From positions 1 to 5,545 of the forward strand of contig JAHFOU010000172.1 of the NCBI GenBank assembly GCA_023261525.1: a DNA stretch of 5,545 nt, given 5' to 3'. This DNA comes from Planctomycetota bacterium. Lineage in GTDB: Bacteria; Planctomycetota; SBBH01; JAHFOU01. Below, piece after piece: positions 1-5,545 of the stretch. A model generated the notes under the pieces. That model was not told the DNA's origin and did not search any database. It saw only the letters and a program-made list of their open reading frames with translations. The translations under genes were made by a program, and so were the position numbers. Each line of letters begins with the position of its first letter. The first letter of the stretch is position 1.

Positions 1-539
1 CCTCCGGGAGGCTGCGGGTCAGCCTGGTGACCGTCCATGTCCCCCTGCGCCGGGTCCCGGCCCTCGTCACCCGCCGGAAGGTCCTGGAGACCATCCAACG
101 GACCGCGGATGGCCTGAGGCGCTGGACCTCGATCCGCTGCCCCCGCGTCGCGGTCCTGGGTCTCAACCCCCACGCCGGAGAGGACGGGCTTTTCGGGAAC
201 GAGGAGACCCAGGTCATCGCCCCGGCCGTCCGGGCCGCCCGCAAGAAGGGCTTTCATGTCCAGGGTCCCCTTCCGGCCGACGGGGCCCTGGGCCGATGGA
301 AGGACGGGGGCTTCGACGCCTACGTCGCGATGTACCACGACCAGGGGCTGACGGCCCTCAAGGCGGTGGGATTCTCCCGGGGGGTCAACCTGACCCTGGG
401 ACTGCCCTTCCTGAGGACCTCTCCCGACCACGGCACGGCGTACGACCTGGCCGGGACAGGCAAGGCCGACCCGGGACCGACGGTGGAGGCCCTGAGCCTG
501 GCCGCGCGGGCGGCGGCTATTGGCGGAACTCGAGGGTGA
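1..539 (+). CDS. pdxA: 4-hydroxythreonine-4-phosphate dehydrogenase, C-terminal part (5' end outside window)
   Basis: PdxA oxidises 4-phosphohydroxy-L-threonine with NAD(P)+. The product decarboxylates and is condensed by PdxJ with deoxyxylulose phosphate to make pyridoxine phosphate, in the cytoplasm. About 178 codons are visible, in the frame beginning at base 3; the family is usually about 330 aa, so roughly the N-terminal half is missing. The three metal-binding histidines known from E. coli PdxA all have counterparts: the His at 36-38 (VTVHVPLR), the His at 171-173 (LNPHAGEDG) and the His at 336-338 (MYHDQG). The tail motifs GVNLTLGLPFLRTSPDHGTA and AGTGKAD are also typical of PdxA. The GTG at 27 is an internal Val, not the start, because homologous sequence continues upstream of it. 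The stop TGA at 537-539 lies inside the 3' end of the convergent gene. No frameshift or missing key residue is seen. Confidence 0.96.
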   Translation, partial: SGRLRVSLVTVHVPLRRVPALVTRRKVLETIQRTADGLRRWTSIRCPRVAVLGLNPHAGEDGLFGNEETQVIAPAVRAARKKGFHVQGPLPADGALGRWKDGGFDAYVAMYHDQGLTALKAVGFSRGVNLTLGLPFLRTSPDHGTAYDLAGTGKADPGPTVEALSLAARAAAIGGTRG

Positions 540-1104
540 CGGGCTCGGCCCGGAGCTCCCCACGCGGGAGCTTCCCCTCCAGGGCCTTGGTGTCCGCATC
601 CACCGGGCCGTTCAAGCCCTCGGGCACCTCGAACGGCTCGGCCAGCCGGTAGGACAGGGTGACCGTGTAGCGCCCCGCCTTGGCCACCTGGAATTTCGGG
701 CACCCGGCGCCCAGCGTCAGCGCGTGGGTCCCGCCGGGCTTCAACACGAAGAAATCCGAGACGGAAAGCTGGACGGAATTGCCGCACCGGGGACCGGGCG
801 GCGCGGACGCGACCTTCTCCCCTGCCGCGTCCTTCATCTCCAGGGTCAGGAAGGGGCCCCGGCGGCCGGAGAAGGAGCCGTCCAGGCAACCGAGGAGGAG
901 AACCTCCCCCTTGCCGGTGTTCTCCAGTTCCGCGCTGAACTCCGGGACCTCCCCGGGCTTCCAGGAGGTCTTGGCGGGGATGAGCCGGAGTTTGACTTGG
1001 GAGAGGGAGAGCGCGGGATCCGGGGCGGCCGGATCAGCGGTGGCAGAAAACGCGCACAGGAAAAGGGCTCCTGCGACCAGACGCCCGCACGTGCCGCGGA
1101 TCAG
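517..1104 (-). CDS. exported Ig-like beta-sandwich protein of unknown function
   Basis: Not assigned to a named family. With the start used here it has 195 residues. Residues 1-23 read as a signal peptide: Arg3 and Arg8, a hydrophobic core LVAGALFLCAF, and a cleavage site after SATA. The mature part has alternating hydrophobic residues and the pattern W48-KPGE followed by FSAELENTGKGE, then a late KPGGTHALTL and AGRYTVTLSY. This resembles periplasmic Ig-like or CARDB-type domains. Three mature cysteines (73, 107, 135) could allow one disulphide. The start is uncertain. No ATG, GTG or TTG lies in frame between the ferredoxin stop and the signal core. The CTG at 1104-1102 overlaps that stop as CTGA and gives a compact signal peptide. 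The nearest conventional start is GTG at 1158, preceded by GAGGAAGAG, which would add 18 residues, many of them Arg. It is the last gene of the - strand run. Confidence 0.75.
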   Translation of the reverse strand: MIRGTCGRLVAGALFLCAFSATADPAAPDPALSLSQVKLRLIPAKTSWKPGEVPEFSAELENTGKGEVLLLGCLDGSFSGRRGPFLTLEMKDAAGEKVASAPPGPRCGNSVQLSVSDFFVLKPGGTHALTLGAGCPKFQVAKAGRYTVTLSYRLAEPFEVPEGLNGPVDADTKALEGKLPRGELRAEPVTLEFRQ

Positions 1105-1334
1105 GCGGCGTCGTCCCCGATGGCGCCGACGGGACAGCTCTCCTTGGCCTCCTGGCACTGCTTGAGCTCTTCCTCGCCCTCGGGCTGCTTGTAGACGAAG
1201 GAGTGGCCCTCGTCGTCGTTGCCCTTGAAGTTCTTGGCGGCCAAGTCGTTGCAGAGATCGCAGTCGATGCAGGTGTCGTCCACGTACCACTTGCCGGCGA
1301 CGTTGTCGTGATACTTGCCCTGGGGATTCGGCAT
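1101..1334 (-). CDS. single-cluster 4Fe-4S ferredoxin, 77 aa
   Basis: A small cytoplasmic electron carrier. Three cluster ligands lie in C22-IDC25-DLC28 and the fourth is C67 in SCPVGAI, the usual CxxCxxC...CP arrangement of monocluster bacterial ferredoxins. A fifth cysteine, C60 (KQCQEAKESCP), could form a disulphide or be a leftover of a second site; no second full cluster motif is present. The protein is acidic, with EEE and DD runs, as expected for a ferredoxin. The N-terminus PNPQGKYHDNVAGKWYVDD precedes the cluster, and an aromatic insert (HSFVYKQPEG) follows it. ATG at 1334 is chosen because a strong Shine-Dalgarno lies six bases upstream; an in-frame start at 1382 would add 16 poorly ferredoxin-like residues. 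No reductase or oxidoreductase partner is encoded nearby, so its redox partner is unknown. Its stop overlaps the start region of the next gene. Confidence 0.93.
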   Translation of the reverse strand: MPNPQGKYHDNVAGKWYVDDTCIDCDLCNDLAAKNFKGNDDEGHSFVYKQPEGEEELKQCQEAKESCPVGAIGDDAA

Positions 1335-1340
1335 GTCAGT

Positions 1341-1347
1341 TCTCCTC
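1341..1347 (-). promoter_or_regulatory. Shine-Dalgarno of the ferredoxin gene
   Basis: GAGGAGA is read on the - strand, six bases before ATG at 1334. It is the clearest ribosome binding site in the window and fixes the ferredoxin start. It contrasts with the other - strand starts here, which have no good purine box at the right distance. Confidence 0.8.
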
Positions 1348-1372
1348 GGAGTGGGGAGCGGTCGACGCCGAG

Positions 1373-1401
1373 ACGATAGCAAAAGAGGCTCCGCGCGACA
1401 A
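1373..1401 (-). promoter_or_regulatory. candidate sigma70-type promoter for the ferredoxin gene
   Basis: Read on the - strand, TTGTCG (1401-1396) and TATCGT (1378-1373) are separated by exactly 17 bases. Each matches the -35/-10 consensus at four of six positions. Transcription would start near 1366 and leave a leader of about 30 bases carrying the Shine-Dalgarno. It lies in the longest gap of the - strand run. The match is moderate, and it overlaps a candidate terminator, so only one of the two may be real. Confidence 0.35.
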
Positions 1402-1408
1402 GGCCCCT
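1381..1408 (-). terminator. weak candidate intrinsic terminator after the HupE-like gene
   Basis: On the - strand, AGGGGC (1408-1403) can pair with GCCTCT (1389-1384), including one G-U pair, around a 13-base loop. A TTTT run follows; its first T also closes the stem. It sits just after the stop of the HupE-like gene. The stem is short and the loop large for an intrinsic terminator, so it may be partial or chance. It overlaps the candidate ferredoxin promoter. Confidence 0.25.
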
Positions 1409-1412
1409 ATGT

Positions 1413-2480
1413 TCAGACCCGGATCCCCGCCAGTCTGGACGCGCAGAGCAGGGCCCCGGCGCAGGCGATCCCCCAGGACAGGGGACGGGCCCAGGGCCTG
1501 GCCAGGCGCAGGAGGGGCCAGGCCAGGATCAGGACCCCGATCTGGCCGGCCTCGACCCCCAGGTTGAACAGGACCAGCCCGAGGGGAAGCAGGTCGGGGG
1601 GAATTTTCCCCCTCAGGGTTGCGGCGAAGCCGAACCCGTGCATCAGGCCAAAGAGGGTCGCTACAAACCAGCGGCGCCTCGGCGGGAAGGGACGGGTGTT
1701 CTCGAAGCCCACCCAGGCGATGGAGAAGGCGATGGCGCTCTCCGTCAGGCGGGACGGGAGCGCCAGGATCCCGAGCCCCGCCAGCAGAAGGGTGACGGTA
1801 TGCCCAGCCGTGAAGCCCGTCACCACCCCGGCGACCGCCCAGGGCCGCTCGACCGCGAGCACCAGGGCCAGCAGGAACAGGAGATGGTCCCAACCCGTGA
1901 GGATGTGGAACACCCCGTCCTGGAAGGCCCCCGAGACCCGGCGGTGCCAGGGAAGATGCTCGGAAGCGTCCACGACCCGGACGTCCCCTCCTCCCAGGAA
2001 CAGCTCGGAGGGGCTCCCCCCCAGCACACGCACCGTGGCCAGGTGCTGATGGAAGGGATCGTTGTCGTCCATCGGGTGGATGCGGAAGGAAAGCTTCCCG
2101 GGAGGATAGGCCAGGGCGAACGAGAGATGCAGGAGGAGGTCGGTGGAATGCGGCGCGCCCTCCTCTGGGACTGTGCGCGACGCCTCCCCCAGGACGAGCG
2201 GGCAGGGGACGCCATCGAGATCGACCTGGCACTTGGCCAGGAGGTAGGCCTCCAGGCGTCGGCGGCCGCGGTCCAGCTCGGCCTGGGAGAGCTCCCCGTC
2301 GGCATCGGCGTCCAGCCCGTCGAGGGCGAAGGCCAGGTCGGCCCCCCTCAGCCGGAGGGCAACCTCGACGGAGGAGGTCCCGATCTCGATATGGGAACTG
2401 CTATAGGTGCTGTCGTGAGCCCGTGCCGGCAGGGCCGCCAGCAGCAGGAGCGCCAGGAGGGGCGCGCTCAGACGCCTCAC
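1413..2480 (-). CDS. HupE/UreJ-family membrane protein with exported EF-hand N-domain
   Basis: Residues 1-21 are a signal peptide ending in LPARA before HDS. Residues 22-185 form an exported domain with an exact 12-residue EF-hand loop at 57-68 (D57, D59, D61, G62, L64, E68), so calcium binding is likely. Residues 190-350 are a multi-pass membrane domain with family motifs: FHILTGWDHLLFLLALVL (191-208), FTAGHTVTL (223-231), ESAIAFSIAW (247-256), FGLMHGFGFA (277-286) and FNLGVEAGQ (305-313). Conserved H192, D198, H199, H227, H281 and E310 could bind metal. HupE and UreJ proper are nickel permeases; this longer form with a periplasmic domain fits the HupE_UreJ_2 type, whose substrate is not settled. 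No hydrogenase or urease gene is nearby. The GTG start at 2480-2478 overlaps the stop of the upstream HEAT gene (GTGA) with no Shine-Dalgarno, implying coupled translation. Confidence 0.88.
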   Translation of the reverse strand: MRRLSAPLLALLLLAALPARAHDSTYSSSHIEIGTSSVEVALRLRGADLAFALDGLDADADGELSQAELDRGRRRLEAYLLAKCQVDLDGVPCPLVLGEASRTVPEEGAPHSTDLLLHLSFALAYPPGKLSFRIHPMDDNDPFHQHLATVRVLGGSPSELFLGGGDVRVVDASEHLPWHRRVSGAFQDGVFHILTGWDHLLFLLALVLAVERPWAVAGVVTGFTAGHTVTLLLAGLGILALPSRLTESAIAFSIAWVGFENTRPFPPRRRWFVATLFGLMHGFGFAATLRGKIPPDLLPLGLVLFNLGVEAGQIGVLILAWPLLRLARPWARPLSWGIACAGALLCASRLAGIRV

Positions 2481-4159
2481 GGGGTGAGGGGGAGCTTGTA
2501 GTTCTCCGGCATGCAGCGGTTGAGAAGGCGGTTGATCTCGATCAGGCCCACCGTCCGGCAGGCCTGGTTGCGGGGATCGGCCCGGAAGCGCTCCCCCACC
2601 TTCAAGGGCTTGGCATCGTCGTTCGTCAGGAGGTCGAAGGAGAGGGCCGCGCAGACGCGCACGAGTTCTACCTTGTCCGCCGTCAGGGACTTCTCCAGGA
2701 CGGGGCAGGCGGCCGGATCCCCGTAGACCGCAAGCCCCAGCGCCGCGGCATGGCGGACCTCGACGGTCTTGTCCTCCATGCAGTCGAAGAGGCGCTGGCG
2801 GTTCTCGGGAAGCCTGAGGCGGGCCAGGGCCACGGCGGCGTATTCCCTCACGATCGCGTGGTTGCGGTTGTCCAGGGCCTTCAACAGCGGCGGGGCTGCG
2901 TCCGCCGAGCCCAGGACGGCCAGGCCCGCCGCGGAAGCGGTGACATGGTCGAACTGCTTGGACTCCAGGCCCTCGGCCAGGGCCTCCACGGCCTCCTTGC
3001 GGCCCGTCAGGCCGAGACCGATGGCGGCGTAGTCCATCACGAACGAATAGTTCCGGTTGCGGGAAGCCTTGGCCAGGACGTCGACCGCCGCCGGCTGGCG
3101 GCAGCGCCCCAGGGCCAGGGCCGCGCACCCGCGCACGGAGAAGTCGGGGTCCTTCTCCAGACTGCGTTGCAGGGGGCCCAGGGAAGCGGCATCCCCGGCG
3201 ATACCGAGGGCCAGGGCCGCGTAGGCCCGGACCAGGTTCTCGTGCTCATGCGCGGGGTCCAGGTGGGCCTCCAGCGTCTTCCCGTCGCCGCAAAGGCCCA
3301 GGCCGATGAGGGCCCCGCCGCGGATACGGGCATCGCGGTCCGACGCGGCTTCCTGGAGCAGAAGACGCTCCGGCGCGGAGGCGTGCAGGCCCAGGGCCAT
3401 GAGGGCCGCCCGGCGCGCCGGCGCCGAGGCGTCCTTGCGGGCGACCTCGGCCAGGGCCTGGCGGGCGGCAGGGATCGTGGACGGGGCCAGGGACAGCAGG
3501 ACCAGGCAACGGAGGTCCTCGTCCTCCCGGGAGTCCCGGGCCAGGGGAAGGACGGCGTCCACGCCGACGGGATCCCCGAGGACGCCCAGGGCCATGGCCG
3601 AGAAGCCGCGGAGGTTCAGGTCCTGGCTCTTCAGGGCCTCCTTCAGGGCCGGGACGGCCTTCGGGCTCCCCAGCTCCCCGAGCGCATAGGCGGCCCAGGC
3701 GCGCTGGGCAACGGGAGTCTTCTCATCGCGCAGGTCGCGCGCCAGCTCGTCCTGGACCTTGGGATAGGTGCGGAGCCGGCGGAGGCCGACCTCCTTCACG
3801 ATGGAGCAGAAATCGCCCTCGTACCCGACCAGGGAGAGCAGGGCCGGCAGGGTGTCGACCGGAGGCTTCTTGCGGGCGTACTCCTGGAGGGCCTGGTCCC
3901 CGACGGGCTTCAGGACCAGGAGGAGGCCGTCCCGGTTGATCCGCCACCAGCGGGTGTAGTCCCCCACGTCATAGCGGGTGGGGCCGGGAGGCGGAAGGAC
4001 GGCGGGAGGGGGGACGTCCCCGACGGGGTAATCCTTCTGCTTTTCCTTGGGAGGAGGCTGCTGCCGCGGTGGCCCCCCGTCGCAGATGGCCCCGGCGCCG
4101 GAGAAGACGCAGAGGGCCAGGGCCACGATGCGGTTCCGGAGGGCATGGGGCTGCTTCAT
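2477..4159 (-). CDS. exported HEAT-repeat protein, 560 aa
   Basis: Residues 1-24 look like a signal peptide: basic n-region, then IVALALCVFSGAGA. A proline-rich low-complexity linker covers about 29-60. A conserved-looking segment, GDYTRWWRINRDGLLL (66-81), comes before the repeats. From about 140 to 515 there are roughly eleven to twelve HEAT-like helical pairs of about 28-37 residues, each with a core like RAYAALALG or RGCAALALGR, for example at 153-163, 184-194, 249-257, 279-290, 311-320, 343-351, 376-384, 438-446 and 468-477. HEAT solenoids bind proteins; no catalytic motif is visible, so a periplasmic scaffold or adaptor role is inferred. The ATG at 4159 is the natural start: it opens the signal peptide and is preceded by a TATAAT box rather than a Shine-Dalgarno. 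The C-terminal stop overlaps the HupE-like start, suggesting the two act together. Confidence 0.9.
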   Translation of the reverse strand: MKQPHALRNRIVALALCVFSGAGAICDGGPPRQQPPPKEKQKDYPVGDVPPPAVLPPPGPTRYDVGDYTRWWRINRDGLLLVLKPVGDQALQEYARKKPPVDTLPALLSLVGYEGDFCSIVKEVGLRRLRTYPKVQDELARDLRDEKTPVAQRAWAAYALGELGSPKAVPALKEALKSQDLNLRGFSAMALGVLGDPVGVDAVLPLARDSREDEDLRCLVLLSLAPSTIPAARQALAEVARKDASAPARRAALMALGLHASAPERLLLQEAASDRDARIRGGALIGLGLCGDGKTLEAHLDPAHEHENLVRAYAALALGIAGDAASLGPLQRSLEKDPDFSVRGCAALALGRCRQPAAVDVLAKASRNRNYSFVMDYAAIGLGLTGRKEAVEALAEGLESKQFDHVTASAAGLAVLGSADAAPPLLKALDNRNHAIVREYAAVALARLRLPENRQRLFDCMEDKTVEVRHAAALGLAVYGDPAACPVLEKSLTADKVELVRVCAALSFDLLTNDDAKPLKVGERFRADPRNQACRTVGLIEINRLLNRCMPENYKLPLTP

Positions 4160-4167
4160 TGAGCAGA

Positions 4168-4173
4168 ATTATA
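4168..4173 (-). promoter_or_regulatory. perfect -10 box before the HEAT gene
   Basis: TATAAT is read on the - strand and lies eight bases before ATG at 4159, inside a 25-base gap. With normal spacing, transcription would start within about two bases of the ATG, giving a leaderless or nearly leaderless mRNA. No Shine-Dalgarno is present in the gap. I found no convincing TTGACA-like -35 at 16-18 bases, nor an upstream TG extension, so the promoter would rest on the -10 alone. Confidence 0.5.
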
Positions 4174-4184
4174 CCCGGACGGCG

Positions 4185-5147
4185 CTAGGAGGCGGGCAGG
4201 GCGACATCCAGGGTGAAGCTGACCTTCCGCTCGAACCGGTCGGCCTTGGCGCTGGGCCGGTAGTTGTCCCAGCGGTCATCCACCTCCCAGAAGACCTTCC
4301 CGTGGCGGAGCCCGTCGGGAGCGTAGTCCGCGCGCAGCTCCCCCTTCTGCGCGGTGCCCAGGGAATGGAATCCCGGCTGGCCGGGGAACCTCAGCGCCTG
4401 GTCGACCTTGCCGCTCTCGAAGGCGGCGGCCACCGACGTCCCCTCCGCGCCGGGCTCGACCTTGAATTCCAGGGGAACGGCGGGAAGCCTGGGCTCCCCG
4501 AAATCCTGGGTCCAGGGGAAGGGGCTCCCGCGCGTGGATTTGGCGCCGGCCACAGGAATGCACGCGGGCAGGGCCGCATCCAGCAGGGCCGTCCAGGCCG
4601 TGTCCGAGAACCAGGCCGAGAGGTCCTTGGCCAGGGCCTTGGTCTTCGGATCCTCCAGCAGGGGCCCCAGGGCTTTGGCGGAGGCCGCGGCCCATCCCTG
4701 CACCCGGGTCACCCCGCCGGAAGGCCCGAATTCCAGGAGGAGCTTGGCGCCCTTGAGGCCCGCAAACACCTGGACCCAGGGCCCCGGCTTGGCCCCCTCC
4801 ACGGGGAAGGCGAGGTCCACCTCAGGCCGGGCGGGGTCGTCCGGGCTCTGATCCTTCCAGGTCCCCTTCACGGCATCGAGGACGGCCTCCAGGGAGACCC
4901 CCTTGGGCCCGGACTGCTTGACCGTGGCGGAGAGCGTGAAGGTCCAGTCCAGCTCCTGGATCCGGCAGGTCTTCCAGTCGTTCGTGCTCCAGAGGTCGCG
5001 CTCCAGGAGGTCCCGGACGGTCAGGGTCAGCGTCAGGGGGATGGGGGTCCCCTTGGGCCAGGCCTTGCGCAGATCCACGGCGGGGACCTTGTCCTCGGCG
5101 GCCAGCGCGGCGGCGGCGATCAGCAGTCCGGCGAGGGCGGGGCGCAG
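4185..5147 (-). CDS. exported beta-rich protein of unknown function (possibly DUF6263-like)
   Basis: 320 residues with the start used here. Residues 2-17 (RPALAGLLIAAAALAA) form a signal peptide followed by EDK. The body has amphipathic strands, such as IPLTLTLTVRDLL and WTFTLSATVKQSGPKGVSLEAVLD. A central segment, GAKLLLEFGPSGGVTRVQGW, followed by helices, recalls the DUF6263 pattern, but that is from memory and tentative. No catalytic motif is visible. Two cysteines remain after cleavage, one in WKTCRIQELDW and one in LPACIPVAG. The start is unusual: def ends in TAG at 5150-5148, the same frame continues, and the first codon after the stop is CTG, which begins the signal peptide. The only conventional start is GTG at 5078, which would delete the whole signal peptide, so I prefer CTG at 5147. 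Annotation software would probably call 5078. No Shine-Dalgarno was recognised; reinitiation after def is inferred. Confidence 0.78.
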   Translation of the reverse strand: MRPALAGLLIAAAALAAEDKVPAVDLRKAWPKGTPIPLTLTLTVRDLLERDLWSTNDWKTCRIQELDWTFTLSATVKQSGPKGVSLEAVLDAVKGTWKDQSPDDPARPEVDLAFPVEGAKPGPWVQVFAGLKGAKLLLEFGPSGGVTRVQGWAAASAKALGPLLEDPKTKALAKDLSAWFSDTAWTALLDAALPACIPVAGAKSTRGSPFPWTQDFGEPRLPAVPLEFKVEPGAEGTSVAAAFESGKVDQALRFPGQPGFHSLGTAQKGELRADYAPDGLRHGKVFWEVDDRWDNYRPSAKADRFERKVSFTLDVALPAS

Positions 5148-5545
5148 CTAGGCCTCCACCGCCCCGGCCTCCCCACCGCCCCAGAACTGGCGGAACTCCT
5201 CCATCTGGGCCAGGGTGCCGAGGTCCCGCATGCGGTCCAGGAAGAGCTTGCCGATCAGGTGGTCGCATTCGTGCTGGAGCACCACGGCCAGGAAGCCCTT
5301 GGCATCGATCTTCAGCGGCTTGCCCTTGAGGTCCAGGGCCTCCACCCGGCAGGAGGAGGAGCGCCAGACCTTGCCGCGCAGGTTGTCCACGCTGAGACAG
5401 CCCTCCCAACCCAGGACCTGGTCCTCGCCCATCCCCGTGAAGACGGGATTGAAGAGGGCCATCGTCGGGATCCGGAGCTCCTCGTCCTTCCCGGACGACT
5501 CGATCACCACGAGCTGCTTGAACACCCCCACCTGGGGCGCGGCCA
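5148..5545 (-). CDS. def: peptide deformylase, N-terminus cut off by the window edge
   Basis: Removes the formyl group from the initiator methionine of new proteins in the cytoplasm, using a metal ion. All three family motifs are visible in order: the end of motif 1 (AAPQVG) at the right edge, motif 2 WEGCLS with the metal-binding Cys codon at 5399-5397, and motif 3 QHECDH with its first metal His codon at 5273-5271 and the catalytic Glu next to it. About 131 residues are present, and a typical protein is 160-190 aa, so some 40-50 N-terminal residues lie outside. GTG at 5531 is an internal Val in motif 1, not the start. Motif 2 continues as SVDNLRGKVWR, where many homologues have Pro after SV. 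No fmt gene follows, unlike the common def-fmt pair; instead an exported protein begins directly at its stop. Confidence 0.97.
   Translation of the reverse strand, partial: AAPQVGVFKQLVVIESSGKDEELRIPTMALFNPVFTGMGEDQVLGWEGCLSVDNLRGKVWRSSSCRVEALDLKGKPLKIDAKGFLAVVLQHECDHLIGKLFLDRMRDLGTLAQMEEFRQFWGGGEAGAVEA

Noticed and set aside
1105..1158. Arg-rich stretch (SRRRHRGRRR) upstream of the Ig-like signal peptide, resembling a twin-arginine leader
   Set aside because: It is the shifted-frame reading of the ferredoxin C-terminus, so the arginines reflect ferredoxin codons. No clean twin-arginine consensus is present.
1336..2232. A 298-codon open frame on the - strand inside the HupE-like gene
   Set aside because: It is a Pro/Arg/Gly-rich shadow frame without motifs; the HupE family motifs lie in the other frame.
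2481..3128. Upstream extension of the HupE-like frame to a 571-aa protein
   Set aside because: The extra 216 residues are Pro/Gly/Arg-rich shadow of the HEAT gene. The signal peptide beginning at GTG 2480 marks the true start.
4079..4090. Possible lipobox (GAGAIC) in the HEAT protein
   Set aside because: The residues before the Cys do not fit the usual L-A/S-G/A-C pattern, and a normal AxA-type signal cleavage site precedes it.
2423..4162. A 579-codon open frame on the + strand, antisense to the HEAT gene
   Set aside because: Its protein is rich in Gly, Gln, Arg and Val with no domain, and it mirrors the codon pattern of the HEAT gene. High G+C opens such shadow frames. The - strand reading has a signal peptide and regular HEAT repeats.
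2820..4640. Many copies of a GGCCAGGGCC-like word on the + strand
   Set aside because: On the coding strand this is GCC CTG GCC, encoding Ala-Leu-Ala, which recurs in HEAT helices and in Ala/Leu-rich proteins with this codon bias. It is not a separate DNA repeat.
1..5545. CRISPR array, tRNA, rRNA, transposase, defence system
   Set aside because: No regularly spaced repeats, cloverleaf-like RNA, inverted repeats around a transposase, or nuclease, helicase or toxin motifs were seen; the window is filled by the genes listed.

Overview
High-GC bacterial DNA (roughly two thirds G+C by eye), densely packed with protein genes. Seven coding regions cover nearly the whole window, and the two longest gaps are 78 and 25 bases. 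No tRNA, rRNA, CRISPR, insertion sequence or phage gene was seen. The organism cannot be named from this. A secreted HEAT-repeat protein with a WW-x-N motif, an acidic single-cluster ferredoxin and a HupE/UreJ-type membrane protein would suit a Planctomycetota, Verrucomicrobiota or Acidobacteriota-like lineage, but that is a weak inference from remembered family distribution.

Layout. On the + strand, 1-539 is the C-terminal half of pdxA (vitamin B6 synthesis), cut by the window edge. Everything else is on the - strand and reads right to left: def (peptide deformylase, N-terminus cut off by the right edge), a 320-aa exported beta-rich protein, a 560-aa exported HEAT-repeat protein, a 355-aa HupE/UreJ-like membrane protein with an exported EF-hand N-domain, a 77-aa 4Fe-4S ferredoxin, and a 195-aa exported Ig-like protein. 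The last gene converges on pdxA, and the two 3' ends overlap by 23 bases.

The - strand genes look like one operon with possible internal promoters. Junctions are zero-gap (def stop TAG followed directly by CTG), 25 bases holding a perfect TATAAT just before the HEAT gene, a GTGA overlap, 78 bases with a candidate promoter and a strong Shine-Dalgarno before the ferredoxin, and a CTGA overlap. Two of the exported proteins have signal peptides whose most natural start is CTG, placed exactly at the upstream stop codon.

How the genes work together is unknown. def and pdxA are housekeeping genes. The other five form a cluster of four exported or membrane proteins plus one cytoplasmic ferredoxin, with no recognised pathway. 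The HupE-like protein suggests divalent-metal handling, but no hydrogenase or urease gene is present. Whether this is a conserved module or a chance grouping needs comparative genomics.
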